Origin: an uncultured Treponema sp.
GTDB taxonomy: Bacteria > Spirochaetota > Spirochaetia > Treponematales > Treponemataceae
Length of the DNA: 64,000 bases
Reading direction: 5' to 3'
NCBI GenBank assembly: GCA_900317625.1
Contig: ONHK01000001.1
Location: forward strand, 245,180-309,179
How positions within the stretch are numbered: position 1 is the stretch's first letter; the number at the start of each line of letters is the position of its first letter. Shown here piece by piece: positions 28,890-36,067 of this stretch. The position numbers were made by a program, and so were the translations under genes. Under the pieces are notes generated by a model that had not been told where the DNA came from, did no database searches, and was given only the letters and a program-made list of their open reading frames with translations.

Positions 28890-29447
28890 CTAACCCAGCT
28901 CCACACTTGAATGCAAATGGCAAATCGCACACGCAAGAGCATCCGCCGCATGGTCAGGCTTTGGCTGAACTTCCAGATTCAGCAAAATCTTCACATATTT
29001 TTCAACAAGTTCCTTGTCGGCAGCCGCGGTTCCTGTAACAGCCTTTTTTATCTGGTTCGGCTTATATTCGCTCAAAGGAATCACATTCTGCGAAAGACAT
29101 AACGTAACAACACCCTTAGCTTCCGCAACACTTATTCCGCTGGTAACATTCCGCACAAAAAAAAGCTCTTCCATACAAGCCTCATCCGGTCTAAATTCAT
29201 CAATCACCGCCTGAAGCCTAGAATAAATCACCAGAAGCCGTTCGCCCAAGCTAGCTTCGCTTGAAGTTTCTATAACGCCATAGCTTATCATCCGGTATTT
29301 ATTTTTGTAGCAGTCAATAATTCCAAAACCAGTATTAGCAAGCCCCGGATCAATTCCCAGAATGCGACGTATTTTTTTCTGCGCCCTGCCTTTTTCAGCA
29401 GTTTCAGTCCCCGGAAGAGAATTAAAAGATTTGGAAGGATTTATCAT
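28890..29447 (-). CDS. ruvC: Holliday junction resolvase RuvC
   Basis: A 185-residue nuclease. The RNase H-like catalytic carboxylates are visible in LGIDPGLANTGFG (Asp), CMEELFFVRN (Glu) and PDHAADALACAICH (Asp pair). An N-terminal extension of about 25 residues precedes the fold, so the true start could be internal, although no better internal ATG is evident before RRILGIDPG. It resolves junctions moved by RuvAB, which are encoded convergently less than 1.3 kb away. It lies 100 bp downstream of yebC with a perfect hairpin between them. Confidence 0.93.
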   Translation of the reverse strand: MINPSKSFNSLPGTETAEKGRAQKKIRRILGIDPGLANTGFGIIDCYKNKYRMISYGVIETSSEASLGERLLVIYSRLQAVIDEFRPDEACMEELFFVRNVTSGISVAEAKGVVTLCLSQNVIPLSEYKPNQIKKAVTGTAAADKELVEKYVKILLNLEVQPKPDHAADALACAICHLHSSVELG

Positions 29448-29468
29448 AAAAAATACCGTTAAAGCTTA

Positions 29469-29490
29469 AAGGGCTTCAAAAGAAGCCCTT
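29469..29490 (-). terminator. Hairpin between yebC and ruvC
   Basis: A perfect 9-bp stem (AAGGGCTTC with GAAGCCCTT, 4-base loop). On the minus strand it is followed only by TTAAGCTTTAA, not a true T-tract, so it may be a weak terminator or an intercistronic RNA-processing site. Confidence 0.5.
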
Positions 29491-29547
29491 CATTCAAAAA
29501 CTAAACAAAATCAGAGAAAAACTCAAGATTTCAGTTCAATAACCAGC

Positions 29548-30291
29548 TTATTCCTCTGGATTAAAATCATCCGGGAATTCAGCAGTATGATAAACGTTCT
29601 GAACATCATCGTTGTCTTCAAGTTTATCAATAAGCTTTTGAACCTTAGCAGCAGTTTCAGCATCAACAGCTGTATATGCATCAGGAACCATTCCTACCTC
29701 AGCAGAAAGTGATTCAAAACCTTTTTCGTTCAAAGCATCAGCAACAGCAGCAAATGCGTCCGGGCTAGTTGTTACAGTAATAACACCATCCTCATTTACA
29801 ATGTCATCTGCGCCAGCTTCCAAAGCAACTTCCATGATTTCATCTTCGTTTACTTTTTCAGCATCATATTCAATTGTACCCTTGCGCTGGAACATACGAG
29901 AAACAGAACCAGTTGTTCCCAAATTTCCGCCGTTCTTTGTAAAAATATTTCGAACATCAGCAGCAGCACGGTTCTTGTTGTCTGTAAGAACTTCAACCAT
30001 TACAGCAACACCGCCAGCAGCATATCCTTCGTATACCAATTCTTCGTAAGAAGCACCACCGTCTTCACCAGTTCCCTTCTTGATTGCGCGCTCAATGTTG
30101 TCTTTAGGCATATTTGCCGCACGAGCCTTAATAATAATTGTACGCAAGCGAGGATTTGAGTTAGGATCACCACCGCCCATTCTTGCAGCAATAGAAATTT
30201 CCTTGATAAATTTTGTGAAAAGCTTACCGCGTTTTGCATCAGCGATACCTTTTGCATGTTTAATGGTTGCCCACTTACTATGTCCTGACAT
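29548..30291 (-). CDS. yebC: YebC/PmpR family protein
   Basis: A 247-residue protein, the standard length, with the family start SGHSKWATIKHAKGIADAKR and the motifs KFIKEISIAARMGGGDP, NIERAIKKGTGE, VEVLTDNKNRAAADVR and FTKNGGNLGTTGSVSRMF. Members were described as transcriptional regulators; more recent work connects the family with translation at difficult sequences. A ribosome binding site AAGGAGATC precedes the ATG. The yebC-ruvC order is common in bacteria. Confidence 0.95.
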   Translation of the reverse strand: MSGHSKWATIKHAKGIADAKRGKLFTKFIKEISIAARMGGGDPNSNPRLRTIIIKARAANMPKDNIERAIKKGTGEDGGASYEELVYEGYAAGGVAVMVEVLTDNKNRAAADVRNIFTKNGGNLGTTGSVSRMFQRKGTIEYDAEKVNEDEIMEVALEAGADDIVNEDGVITVTTSPDAFAAVADALNEKGFESLSAEVGMVPDAYTAVDAETAAKVQKLIDKLEDNDDVQNVYHTAEFPDDFNPEE

Positions 30292-30374
30292 GGAGGATCT
30301 CCTTTAAAATAAAATACAAGTTAAATAAATATAGTTCTTTATATTAACTCAAATTATCAATTAATGTCAATAAT

Positions 30375-30528
30375 ACAAAGCGCGCAGATTCCACACGCGA
30401 CCCGCTTTTACTGCAAGTCCTCAAACTCCGTTTTCCGGTCTTTCCGTGGCAATCGGGGCTAAGCTCCTCCAAAAACACAAGCAACTCCATCGCGCCCCTC
30501 GTTCCCCGCAACAATTTTGCAAAAAGCC
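30375..30528. other. GC-richer intergenic segment upstream of yebC
   Basis: Part of the 431-bp gap between yebC and the RsmB-type gene. The segment is rich in short C-runs (CGCGACCCGC, AATCGGGGCTAAGCTCC, CGCGCCCCTCGTTCCCCGC). A 97-codon minus-strand frame crosses it and the adjacent structured repeat but has no family resemblance. The other half of the gap is copy B of the repeat. Confidence 0.35.
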
Positions 30529-30720
30529 TGGATTTTGAGCTTTTTATAAATTCTGAAAAATCGCTCTCAGCGGATTTGCAATTTGCTCCAGACGGTTGAG
30601 CTCGCGCTTCGCTTGTAACTGTTCGGGTGCTACGCACTTAAATTGGTACAATCGCTCAAAGTCTTCACAAATTACAAATCCGCTTACGCTTTTATATTTT
30701 TTTCAAAAACTCAAAATCCA
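30529..30720 (+). repeat. Structured interspersed element, copy B
   Basis: The second copy of the family. Its terminal inverted repeat is CTGGATTTTGAG...CTCAAAATCCAG, so the TCGAG of copies A and C is TTGAG here and CTCGA is CTCAA: both sides changed together. The internal helix TTGAGC (30596-30601) with GCTCAA (30654-30659) is likewise compensatory to TTGTGC/GCACAA in A and C. GCGGATTTG pairs perfectly with CAAATCCGC. The element ends 2 bp from the stop codon of the RsmB-type gene. Confidence 0.8.
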
Positions 30721-30722
30721 GA

Positions 30723-31577
30723 CTATCTGCAAGCTTTCTGCACAAGTGTGAACCAAATCGGACCGCATTTTTCTTTTTGGTCCGGCAGAATATGAAATCC
30801 ATATTTTGTCCGCTCCGGAACCGGAACTGAATCCATCCTGCAGAAATCCAAAATATTTTCAGGCACGCAAGGCTCGGAATCCGCAAAAACAAACTTTACA
30901 TCGTCAAATTTCTTTAAAAGTCTAGAAACCACTTCATCATTTTCAGCAGGGCAAAGCGCGCAGGTTGAATACAAGAGAAATCCGCCCGGCTCAAGCAACC
31001 TGTAGGCGCAGGAAAGCAAAGCCCACTGTTCCATCGCAAGAGACTTTATCCGTGCCGGCGACCATTCAGAAAGATATTTTTCATCCTGAAGCACATGACG
31101 CTCGCTTGAACAAGGCGCATCCAGCAAAATTCTGTCATACGCCTCTGTCTGAGTTGTGCACCATTTTGCCGCATCCGAGCAAGAAATTTTTATCCGCGAA
31201 TTTATTTTTTCCGGAAGACAATTTTCACAAACTTGAACAAGACGCTGTTTTCGCTGCGGACTGCGCTCATTGCTTACCAAAGAAGCATCCTCCGGCATCC
31301 GGGAAGCAATCACAAGAGTTTTTCCGCCAGGAGCCGCACACATATCAAGGAATTTTTTTCCGCCAAGAACCGGAAGCTGCAACGCCGCAAAAACGCTCGC
31401 CGGATCAAGAAAATATTTTTCAACGCCACCAGCATTCCATTCAGCATAAACAGATTCGCCAAAAAGAGAATTCCTTAAATTTTCCCAGCGCGCGCCAAAC
31501 AAATCTGAATAATATTTTTCAAATCCATCTTTGCCCCGCAATTTTTCAGCGGATTTTTTTTCAGTTTTTTTTGCCAT
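30723..31577 (-). CDS. RsmB/NOP-type rRNA cytosine-C5 methyltransferase
   Basis: A 284-residue SAM-dependent methyltransferase. Visible motifs are DMCAAPGGKTLVIASRM (SAM binding), DAPCSSERHVL (motif IV with cysteine) and YSTCALCPAENDEVV (motif VI with the catalytic cysteine). It methylates a cytosine in rRNA; RsmB and RsmF are the nearest well-known members but it lacks the N-terminal NusB-like domain of RsmB. The ATG at 31577 (MAKKTEKKSAEK) is chosen over upstream in-frame starts because those lie deep inside the preceding gene. With this start the overlap with the upstream gene is 17 bp. Structured repeat copy B begins 2 bp past the stop. Confidence 0.88.
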   Translation of the reverse strand: MAKKTEKKSAEKLRGKDGFEKYYSDLFGARWENLRNSLFGESVYAEWNAGGVEKYFLDPASVFAALQLPVLGGKKFLDMCAAPGGKTLVIASRMPEDASLVSNERSPQRKQRLVQVCENCLPEKINSRIKISCSDAAKWCTTQTEAYDRILLDAPCSSERHVLQDEKYLSEWSPARIKSLAMEQWALLSCAYRLLEPGGFLLYSTCALCPAENDEVVSRLLKKFDDVKFVFADSEPCVPENILDFCRMDSVPVPERTKYGFHILPDQKEKCGPIWFTLVQKACR

Positions 31578-32868
31578 AATCAATCTTTTCAATATAAATG
31601 TCGATATTTTCTTTTCTTGCCTTGTTGAATTTCTCAACGCGCGCGGCAACAGTTTCGTTCTGCAAAACCGGAACAGCTGAATAATTTCCATTCTCATCTT
31701 TTTCAAATGAAACAAGATTCTGCCGGATTTTATATTCCATCACTTTCCTAAAAGAATTATCAATCAGATTTTTAAAGTTCTCATCTTTTTCTGCTTTTGA
31801 AATCAAGACTTTTGCAGGACCGGAAATCCGCTTTTCGCTCACCATGATTACGTTCACTCCTGCCTCCAACGCCTTAACCGCAGCTTCTTCCGGCGGAAAT
31901 CCATTCAACGCAAGCGCGCCCATAAAAATATCGTCGCTAAAGACAATTCCTTCAAAACCAATTTTTCCGCGCAAAATCTCTGAAACCCAACGTTTTGAAA
32001 AACAGGCCGGATTTTCTCCGTCAACAGATTTCACACGCGCGTGGCTCATCAAAGTTCCTGCAGGCGCGCATCTGTTTATCTCAAAAAAAGGCGCAAGGAT
32101 CTCTTCAAGTTCAGTTCCAGAAAGCAAAATTTCAGGAAGTCCTGAATGAGGATCTGTATTTGTGTTTCCCGGGAAATGTTTTACAACCGTTCCAATTCCA
32201 TGATTTTCATACGCATTGACGCAGGCTGTTCCAAATTCCTTTACCTTTTGAAAATCGCCAAAACTTCTTCCGTTCAAAAAACGCTCGTTTTCGGCGGTTT
32301 TAACTTCTATCACAGGAGCGATATTCATATCAAACCCAAGATTTTTCATCTGCTTTGCCTGGGCTGAATAAATTTTGTATGCTGAATCAATATCCGCGCA
32401 CGAAGCAATTTTTTCCGCAGAAGGAAGCGGTCCGTTCACAATTTTAAGCCGATTCACAAGCCCGCCTTCCTGATCAATAGCCAGAAACGGCGGAATAATA
32501 CCATTATTTGCGCAATATTTTTTTATAGAATCTGTAAATTTTATGATTCCATCCGGAGTATCCGCAAGATTATATCCAAAAAAAAGATAACCGCCCGGAA
32601 CAAAATCTTTTTCAACAGGAACGAAAACCGTGTCGCCCTCAAGATTTTCTATAAAAAGCTGGCAAACCTTATCATGCAACGAAACAGACGAAATATATTT
32701 TTCAAAAGCTGATTTTTTTTCTTTCTGCGCAAGAATCAAGGCGTTATAAATCGCAACCGAATTTTTCCGCATCTTCTTTTCTTTATTATCCTGTGCCTGA
32801 TCTTTTATTCTTCCACAACCAGAAAAAACAAACAGACAAAAAACAAAGAATGAAACAATTTTTCTCAT
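31561..32868 (-). CDS. GH3-family beta-N-acetylhexosaminidase-like lipoprotein
   Basis: A 435-residue protein. The signal peptide ends in a lipobox FVFSGC (Cys18), so it is probably lipid-anchored outside the cytoplasm. The glycoside hydrolase family 3 domain shows AIDQEGGLVNRL, a catalytic-loop KHFPGNTNTDPHSGLP (NagZ-like, with GN in place of the common GH) and the nucleophile region VFSDDIFMGAL. NagZ removes GlcNAc from peptidoglycan fragments; a surface-anchored relative could act on wall fragments or dietary/host glycans. The C-terminal 60 residues have no clear family. It shares an operon with the RsmB-type gene by overlap. Confidence 0.85.
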   Translation of the reverse strand: MRKIVSFFVFCLFVFSGCGRIKDQAQDNKEKKMRKNSVAIYNALILAQKEKKSAFEKYISSVSLHDKVCQLFIENLEGDTVFVPVEKDFVPGGYLFFGYNLADTPDGIIKFTDSIKKYCANNGIIPPFLAIDQEGGLVNRLKIVNGPLPSAEKIASCADIDSAYKIYSAQAKQMKNLGFDMNIAPVIEVKTAENERFLNGRSFGDFQKVKEFGTACVNAYENHGIGTVVKHFPGNTNTDPHSGLPEILLSGTELEEILAPFFEINRCAPAGTLMSHARVKSVDGENPACFSKRWVSEILRGKIGFEGIVFSDDIFMGALALNGFPPEEAAVKALEAGVNVIMVSEKRISGPAKVLISKAEKDENFKNLIDNSFRKVMEYKIRQNLVSFEKDENGNYSAVPVLQNETVAARVEKFNKARKENIDIYIEKIDYGKKN

Positions 32869-32970
32869 TCTTTTAATATAGCATAAATGACTAAAAATCT
32901 GAATTGCCTAACCGGACAAAAAATAATAATATTTCTAAAAAACACATGAAACAAAATTTTAGAGGAAAAA

Positions 32971-33375
32971 ATGAAACACATAACAGAAATCATTGTTCGT
33001 TCATACGAATGTGATTCATATAGCCATGTAAACAACGCAGTTTATCTGAATTATCTTGAGCACGCCCGAATGGATTTTCTTCACGCGGCAAATTTTGACT
33101 ACAAAGGAATTGTCGCAGCCGGATATTATCTTTACGTAACGCACATTGACATTCACTACAAGGGCTCTGCATTTTTGGATGATAAACTTTTTGTCGAAAC
33201 CTATCCTACAAAACTAAAGCACGTTATGGGCGAATTCCACCAGACAATAAAAAAGGAAGACGGAACAATCTGCGCTGAAGCCGACGTTACCTGGGCTTCA
33301 GTAACAACAGACGGCCGTCCTTCAAAAATTCCGGAAAATATGCTCGTTGATGGATTAAAACCGGACAAACAATAA
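32971..33375 (+). CDS. Hotdog-fold acyl-CoA thioesterase (4HBT/YbgC type)
   Basis: A 134-residue protein of the hotdog fold. The active-site segment YECDSYSHVNNAVYLNYLEHARMDFL matches the YbgC/4HBT pattern with Asp and the N-Y-l-x-y-l-E helix. The later GEFHQTIKKEDGTICAEADVTWA strand is typical. It hydrolyses acyl-CoA thioesters; the substrate is not predictable. The start has ribosome binding site AGAGGA. It stands alone, divergent from the GH3 gene and convergent with the Mrp gene. Confidence 0.88.
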   Translation: MKHITEIIVRSYECDSYSHVNNAVYLNYLEHARMDFLHAANFDYKGIVAAGYYLYVTHIDIHYKGSAFLDDKLFVETYPTKLKHVMGEFHQTIKKEDGTICAEADVTWASVTTDGRPSKIPENMLVDGLKPDKQ

Positions 33376-33391
33376 ATTCCGGAAAGTTTTA

Positions 33392-34216
33392 TTATTTCAG
33401 CAAAGCCTCAACTTTTGCAGCCGCATCGTTTAAATATTCGCTGTCTATGCTTTCAACATCACCGGAATCAACTGCCGCAGATGTAGCTTCTTCCATTGGA
33501 ATTTTTGCAAGAACAGGAATATTAAAACTTTCGGCGATTTTTTCAATATTACTTTTGCCAAAAACGGTAATTGCCTTTCCGCAGTCCGGGCATTTTACGT
33601 AGCTCATATTTTCAACAAGCCCAAGAATCGGAATGTTCATCATATTTGCCATTTTTACAGCCTTTTCAACAATAACACGAACAAGCTGCTGCGGAGAAGA
33701 GACAATTATTATTCCATCAACCGGCAGGCTCTGAAAAACTGTAAGAGGAACATCTCCGGTTCCCGGCGGCATATCAACAAACATAAAGTCAACATCTTTC
33801 CAGTTAACATCAGTCCAGAACTGCTTTACAGCACCGGCAATAACTGGACCACGCCAGATTACAGGATCATTTTCATTTTCAAGCAGAAAGTTCATTGACA
33901 TAAGCTGAATTCCAGAATCCGTAACAACAGGGTTCAAAGAATTTCCGTCACTTTCAGCACGGTTCAGACCAACACCAAAACTTTCTGGAATCGAAGGTCC
34001 TGTAATATCCGCGTCAAGAATAGCTGTCTTAAAACCATCTTTATTGACTTTGCAGGCAAGCAAACTTGCAACAAGAGATTTTCCTACGCCACCTTTGCCG
34101 CTCACAATTCCTATAACTTTTTTTACTGAACTACCCTCTCTCAGTTTTTCGTGCATATCACGACTTTTACAGTCCTGACCACATGAATCGCAGTTATGTC
34201 CGCATGATTCTGACAT
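33392..34216 (-). CDS. Mrp/Nbp35-type Fe-S cluster carrier ATPase
   Basis: A 274-residue P-loop ATPase. The deviant Walker A is SGKGGVGKS. Other motifs are LDADITGPSIPESFG, VDMPPGTGDVPLTVFQS and the C-terminal KCPDCGK with the CxxC that bridges Fe-S clusters in Mrp/ApbC dimers. A short N-terminal cysteine cluster (Cys5, Cys9, Cys12, Cys16) resembles eukaryotic/archaeal Nbp35 in idea, though the spacing differs. The family carries or assembles Fe-S clusters in the cytosol. It lies 26 bp downstream of the carbohydrate-binding phosphatase gene. Confidence 0.92.
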   Translation of the reverse strand: MSESCGHNCDSCGQDCKSRDMHEKLREGSSVKKVIGIVSGKGGVGKSLVASLLACKVNKDGFKTAILDADITGPSIPESFGVGLNRAESDGNSLNPVVTDSGIQLMSMNFLLENENDPVIWRGPVIAGAVKQFWTDVNWKDVDFMFVDMPPGTGDVPLTVFQSLPVDGIIIVSSPQQLVRVIVEKAVKMANMMNIPILGLVENMSYVKCPDCGKAITVFGKSNIEKIAESFNIPVLAKIPMEEATSAAVDSGDVESIDSEYLNDAAAKVEALLK

Positions 34217-34242
34217 TTTATTCCCCCAAAAATTAATTCATA

Positions 34243-35403
34243 TTAATTCGCTGATTTTTTCGCACAAATATGATTTCCGCTAAAATCAAAAAAGTCAGTT
34301 TCCTTCTTTCTAGGTTCTGTGTTCAATTTCTTGATTAAAGCCTCAATTTCTTTTGAATTCAAAATATTTTCTTTTATAAAAACGCTTTGCATAAGATGAG
34401 CAAGATTTTTTGAGCCAGAAGGATCAAATCCTGTCAACTTTTTTAAGCTGTACTGAAGAAGCCGGCGGTTTCTGAATTCACCGATTCCACAGTTGCTAGT
34501 CTTTTCATAATCTTCGGCAATTTCTTTCCAGCTGGCTCCACAAAGTGCCGAAAAAACAGCAACAGTAACACCAGTTCTGTCCGAACCAAGACGGCAATGT
34601 ATATAAAACGGTCCAGGATGTTCAAGCATAAAATGCGAAATTTTCTGAAGGGCGTTCAAATATTCCGCCGCATCCGAATGGAAATACACAAGATTATAAT
34701 CAATATTTACGCAAAGCCGGTTATTTTTCTTTTCAATCTCCTCAATGATTTCACACGGAGTTTCTTCCGCCAACGACGAAACCGCCTCATAACCACACAA
34801 AGTGATGTCTGATTTTACGCCATAAAGCTCCATTCCCTTGCGTACAAGCTGAATTCTGTCATTTTCAGTGTCCATCCAGCCACGCGATTTTTTATATGGA
34901 TGATAACCACGGAAAAGAGCCTTTGTTCCAGGTGCACGCCTGAAATTTGAAATTTCTGAGCGGCAAGCAGGACAAGAAAGATCAAAATCTTCCATTTCCT
35001 TGAAAATTCCCGACCGCTTCTTTAATTTTTCAGCATCTTCAAGTTCATACTCGTTCAAAAGAATCAGTTTGTTTCCAAGAAAAACATTCGGCGTCTCAAT
35101 TTTTTCAGCAAGAAGATGACAAGAATTTTCCGAAAGTCCAAAGAATTTAAACTCAGGATAGCCCGAATTTCCCGGAACAAGAATATTCTCAAGATTTTTT
35201 TCAAGAACAAAAACAGTTTTTCCTTTTTCATTCTTTCTGGTCATAAGCCAGTCGGAATCACCAGTGTTCAGCCAGCCATTAAAAGTACCAGTCACATAAA
35301 CTGACTCAGAATCCAGAAGCTCCGGATATTCCTCTTTACAACAATAAAATTCAAATTTGCCCTTATCGAATTTATATCCGTATTTTCTGCTATCAAACTG
35401 CAT
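34243..35403 (-). CDS. Glycogen-binding-module/protein phosphatase fusion
   Basis: A 386-residue two-domain protein. The N-terminal part (about 15-115) looks like an AMPK/CBM48 early-set module: SVYVTGTFNGWLNTGDS followed by PEFKFFG and a NEYE strand. A CxxC segment (SCPAC, 144-147) links to a cysteine phosphatase domain of the Y_phosphatase3 type: FRRAPGTKALFRGYHPYKK, then the P-loop HCRLGSDRTG with Cys270 and Arg276, and an Asn-rich C-terminus. No signal peptide, so cytoplasmic. The order module-then-phosphatase recalls laforin, a glucan phosphatase, but the P-loop differs from the C-x-A-G-x-G-R of glucan phosphatases. The substrate (glycogen phosphate or protein) is unknown. Confidence 0.72.
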   Translation of the reverse strand: MQFDSRKYGYKFDKGKFEFYCCKEEYPELLDSESVYVTGTFNGWLNTGDSDWLMTRKNEKGKTVFVLEKNLENILVPGNSGYPEFKFFGLSENSCHLLAEKIETPNVFLGNKLILLNEYELEDAEKLKKRSGIFKEMEDFDLSCPACRSEISNFRRAPGTKALFRGYHPYKKSRGWMDTENDRIQLVRKGMELYGVKSDITLCGYEAVSSLAEETPCEIIEEIEKKNNRLCVNIDYNLVYFHSDAAEYLNALQKISHFMLEHPGPFYIHCRLGSDRTGVTVAVFSALCGASWKEIAEDYEKTSNCGIGEFRNRRLLQYSLKKLTGFDPSGSKNLAHLMQSVFIKENILNSKEIEALIKKLNTEPRKKETDFFDFSGNHICAKKSAN

Positions 35404-35426
35404 AAAAACCTCTGTTATTTTATTGG

Positions 35427-35625
35427 ACTGAATATCGAGTTTTTATAAATTTTGAAAAAACGCTCTCAGCGGATTTTCAATTTGCTCCAGACGGTTGTGC
35501 TCGCGCTTCGCTTGTAACTATTTGGGTTGCGTTGCAACTTTTATCTTTTTTATCGCACAAAGTCTTCACAAATTATAAATCCGCTTACGCTTATATTCAT
35601 TCACTTGAAAAACTCGAGATTAAGT
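35427..35625 (+). repeat. Structured interspersed element, copy C
   Basis: The third copy of the family. Terminal inverted repeats ACTGAATATCGAGTTTTT and AAAAACTCGAGATTAAGT pair with two mismatches. TTGTGC (35495-35500) pairs with GCACAA (35555-35560). The tip hairpin is GTTGC-GTT-GCAAC where copies A and B have GTGC-TAC-GCAC: different sequence, pairing kept. It lies between the phosphatase-fusion start (24 bp away) and the tRNA-Asp promoter. It has the same orientation as copies A and B. Confidence 0.8.
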
Positions 35626-35706
35626 CTATATATAAGTATAATCACGGTTTTGATATATACCAAATAAAAAAAAATAATTTTTTTTCACTTTTTTTGATTT
35701 TACCTA

Positions 35707-35733
35707 TTGACCTTTTTCTTACACTCATATAAT
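35707..35733 (+). promoter_or_regulatory. Promoter of tRNA-Asp
   Basis: -35 TTGACC (35707-35712) and -10 TATAAT (35728-35733) with a short 15-bp spacer; using TAATAT two bases later gives 17 bp. The tRNA begins 14 bases after the TATAAT. It may also serve tRNA-Pro by read-through. Confidence 0.65.
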
Positions 35734-35747
35734 ATTCTAAACATCAC

Positions 35748-35821
35748 GCGGGTGTAGCGAAGCTGGTTATCGCGCTGGCCTGTCACGCCGGAGATCACGG
35801 GTTCGAGCCCCGTCACTCGCG
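35748..35821 (+). tRNA. tRNA-Asp (anticodon GTC)
   Basis: A 74-nt cloverleaf. The acceptor GCGGGTG pairs with CACTCGC (one G-T), with discriminator G. The anticodon stem CTGGC/GCCGG holds loop CTGTCAC, giving GTC. The T-arm is ACGGG-TTCGAGC-CCCGT. CCA is not fully encoded. A terminator hairpin begins 4 bases after it. Confidence 0.95.
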
Positions 35822-35824
35822 CCT

Positions 35825-35853
35825 AGCCTTCCAAATAGTTGGAAGGCTTTTTT
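35825..35853 (+). terminator. Intrinsic terminator between tRNA-Asp and tRNA-Pro
   Basis: A perfect 10-bp stem (AGCCTTCCAA with TTGGAAGGCT, 4-base loop) followed by five T. The T-tract ends 3 bases before tRNA-Pro begins. Confidence 0.85.
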
Positions 35854-35855
35854 AT

Positions 35856-35928
35856 CGGGCAATAGCGCAGCTGGTAGCGCGCGACGTTCGGGACGTTGAG
35901 GTCGCAGGTTCAAATCCTGTTTGCCCGA
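35856..35928 (+). tRNA. tRNA-Pro (anticodon CGG)
   Basis: A 73-nt cloverleaf. The acceptor CGGGCAA pairs with TTGCCCG, with discriminator A. The anticodon loop is TTCGGGA, anticodon CGG. The T-arm is GCAGG-TTCAAAT-CCTGT. Apart from the 3 bases after the preceding terminator there is no room for its own promoter, so it must be made by read-through or from a promoter inside the tRNA-Asp region. Confidence 0.93.
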
Positions 35929-35944
35929 AATAATATATCTTTAT

Positions 35945-35980
35945 AAAAGGAACATTGATTGGCTCAATGTTCCTTTTTTT
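35945..35980 (+). terminator. Intrinsic terminator after tRNA-Pro
   Basis: A perfect 14-bp stem (AAAAGGAACATTGA with TCAATGTTCCTTTT, 5-base loop) running into a T-tract. Confidence 0.9.
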
Positions 35981-36002
35981 GTTCATAAACTTACGAACCT
36001 AT

Positions 36003-36042
36003 AAAAAAAGCGGCATCCCTAAAAAAGGACACCGCTTTTTTT
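36003..36042 (-). terminator. Terminator after pta
   Basis: AAAAAAAGCGG and CCGCTTTTTTT form the outer stem, TCC/GGA the inner one, separated by a CA/CA internal loop. It is symmetrical and could act from both sides; it lies 25 bp past the pta stop on the minus strand. Confidence 0.8.
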
Positions 36043-36067
36043 AATCAACTGCAAAAATTGCTAAAAA

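Noticed and set aside
30344..30637. 97-codon minus-strand frame
   Set aside because: It spans a hairpin-rich intergenic patch and repeat copy B, has no ribosome binding site and no family match.
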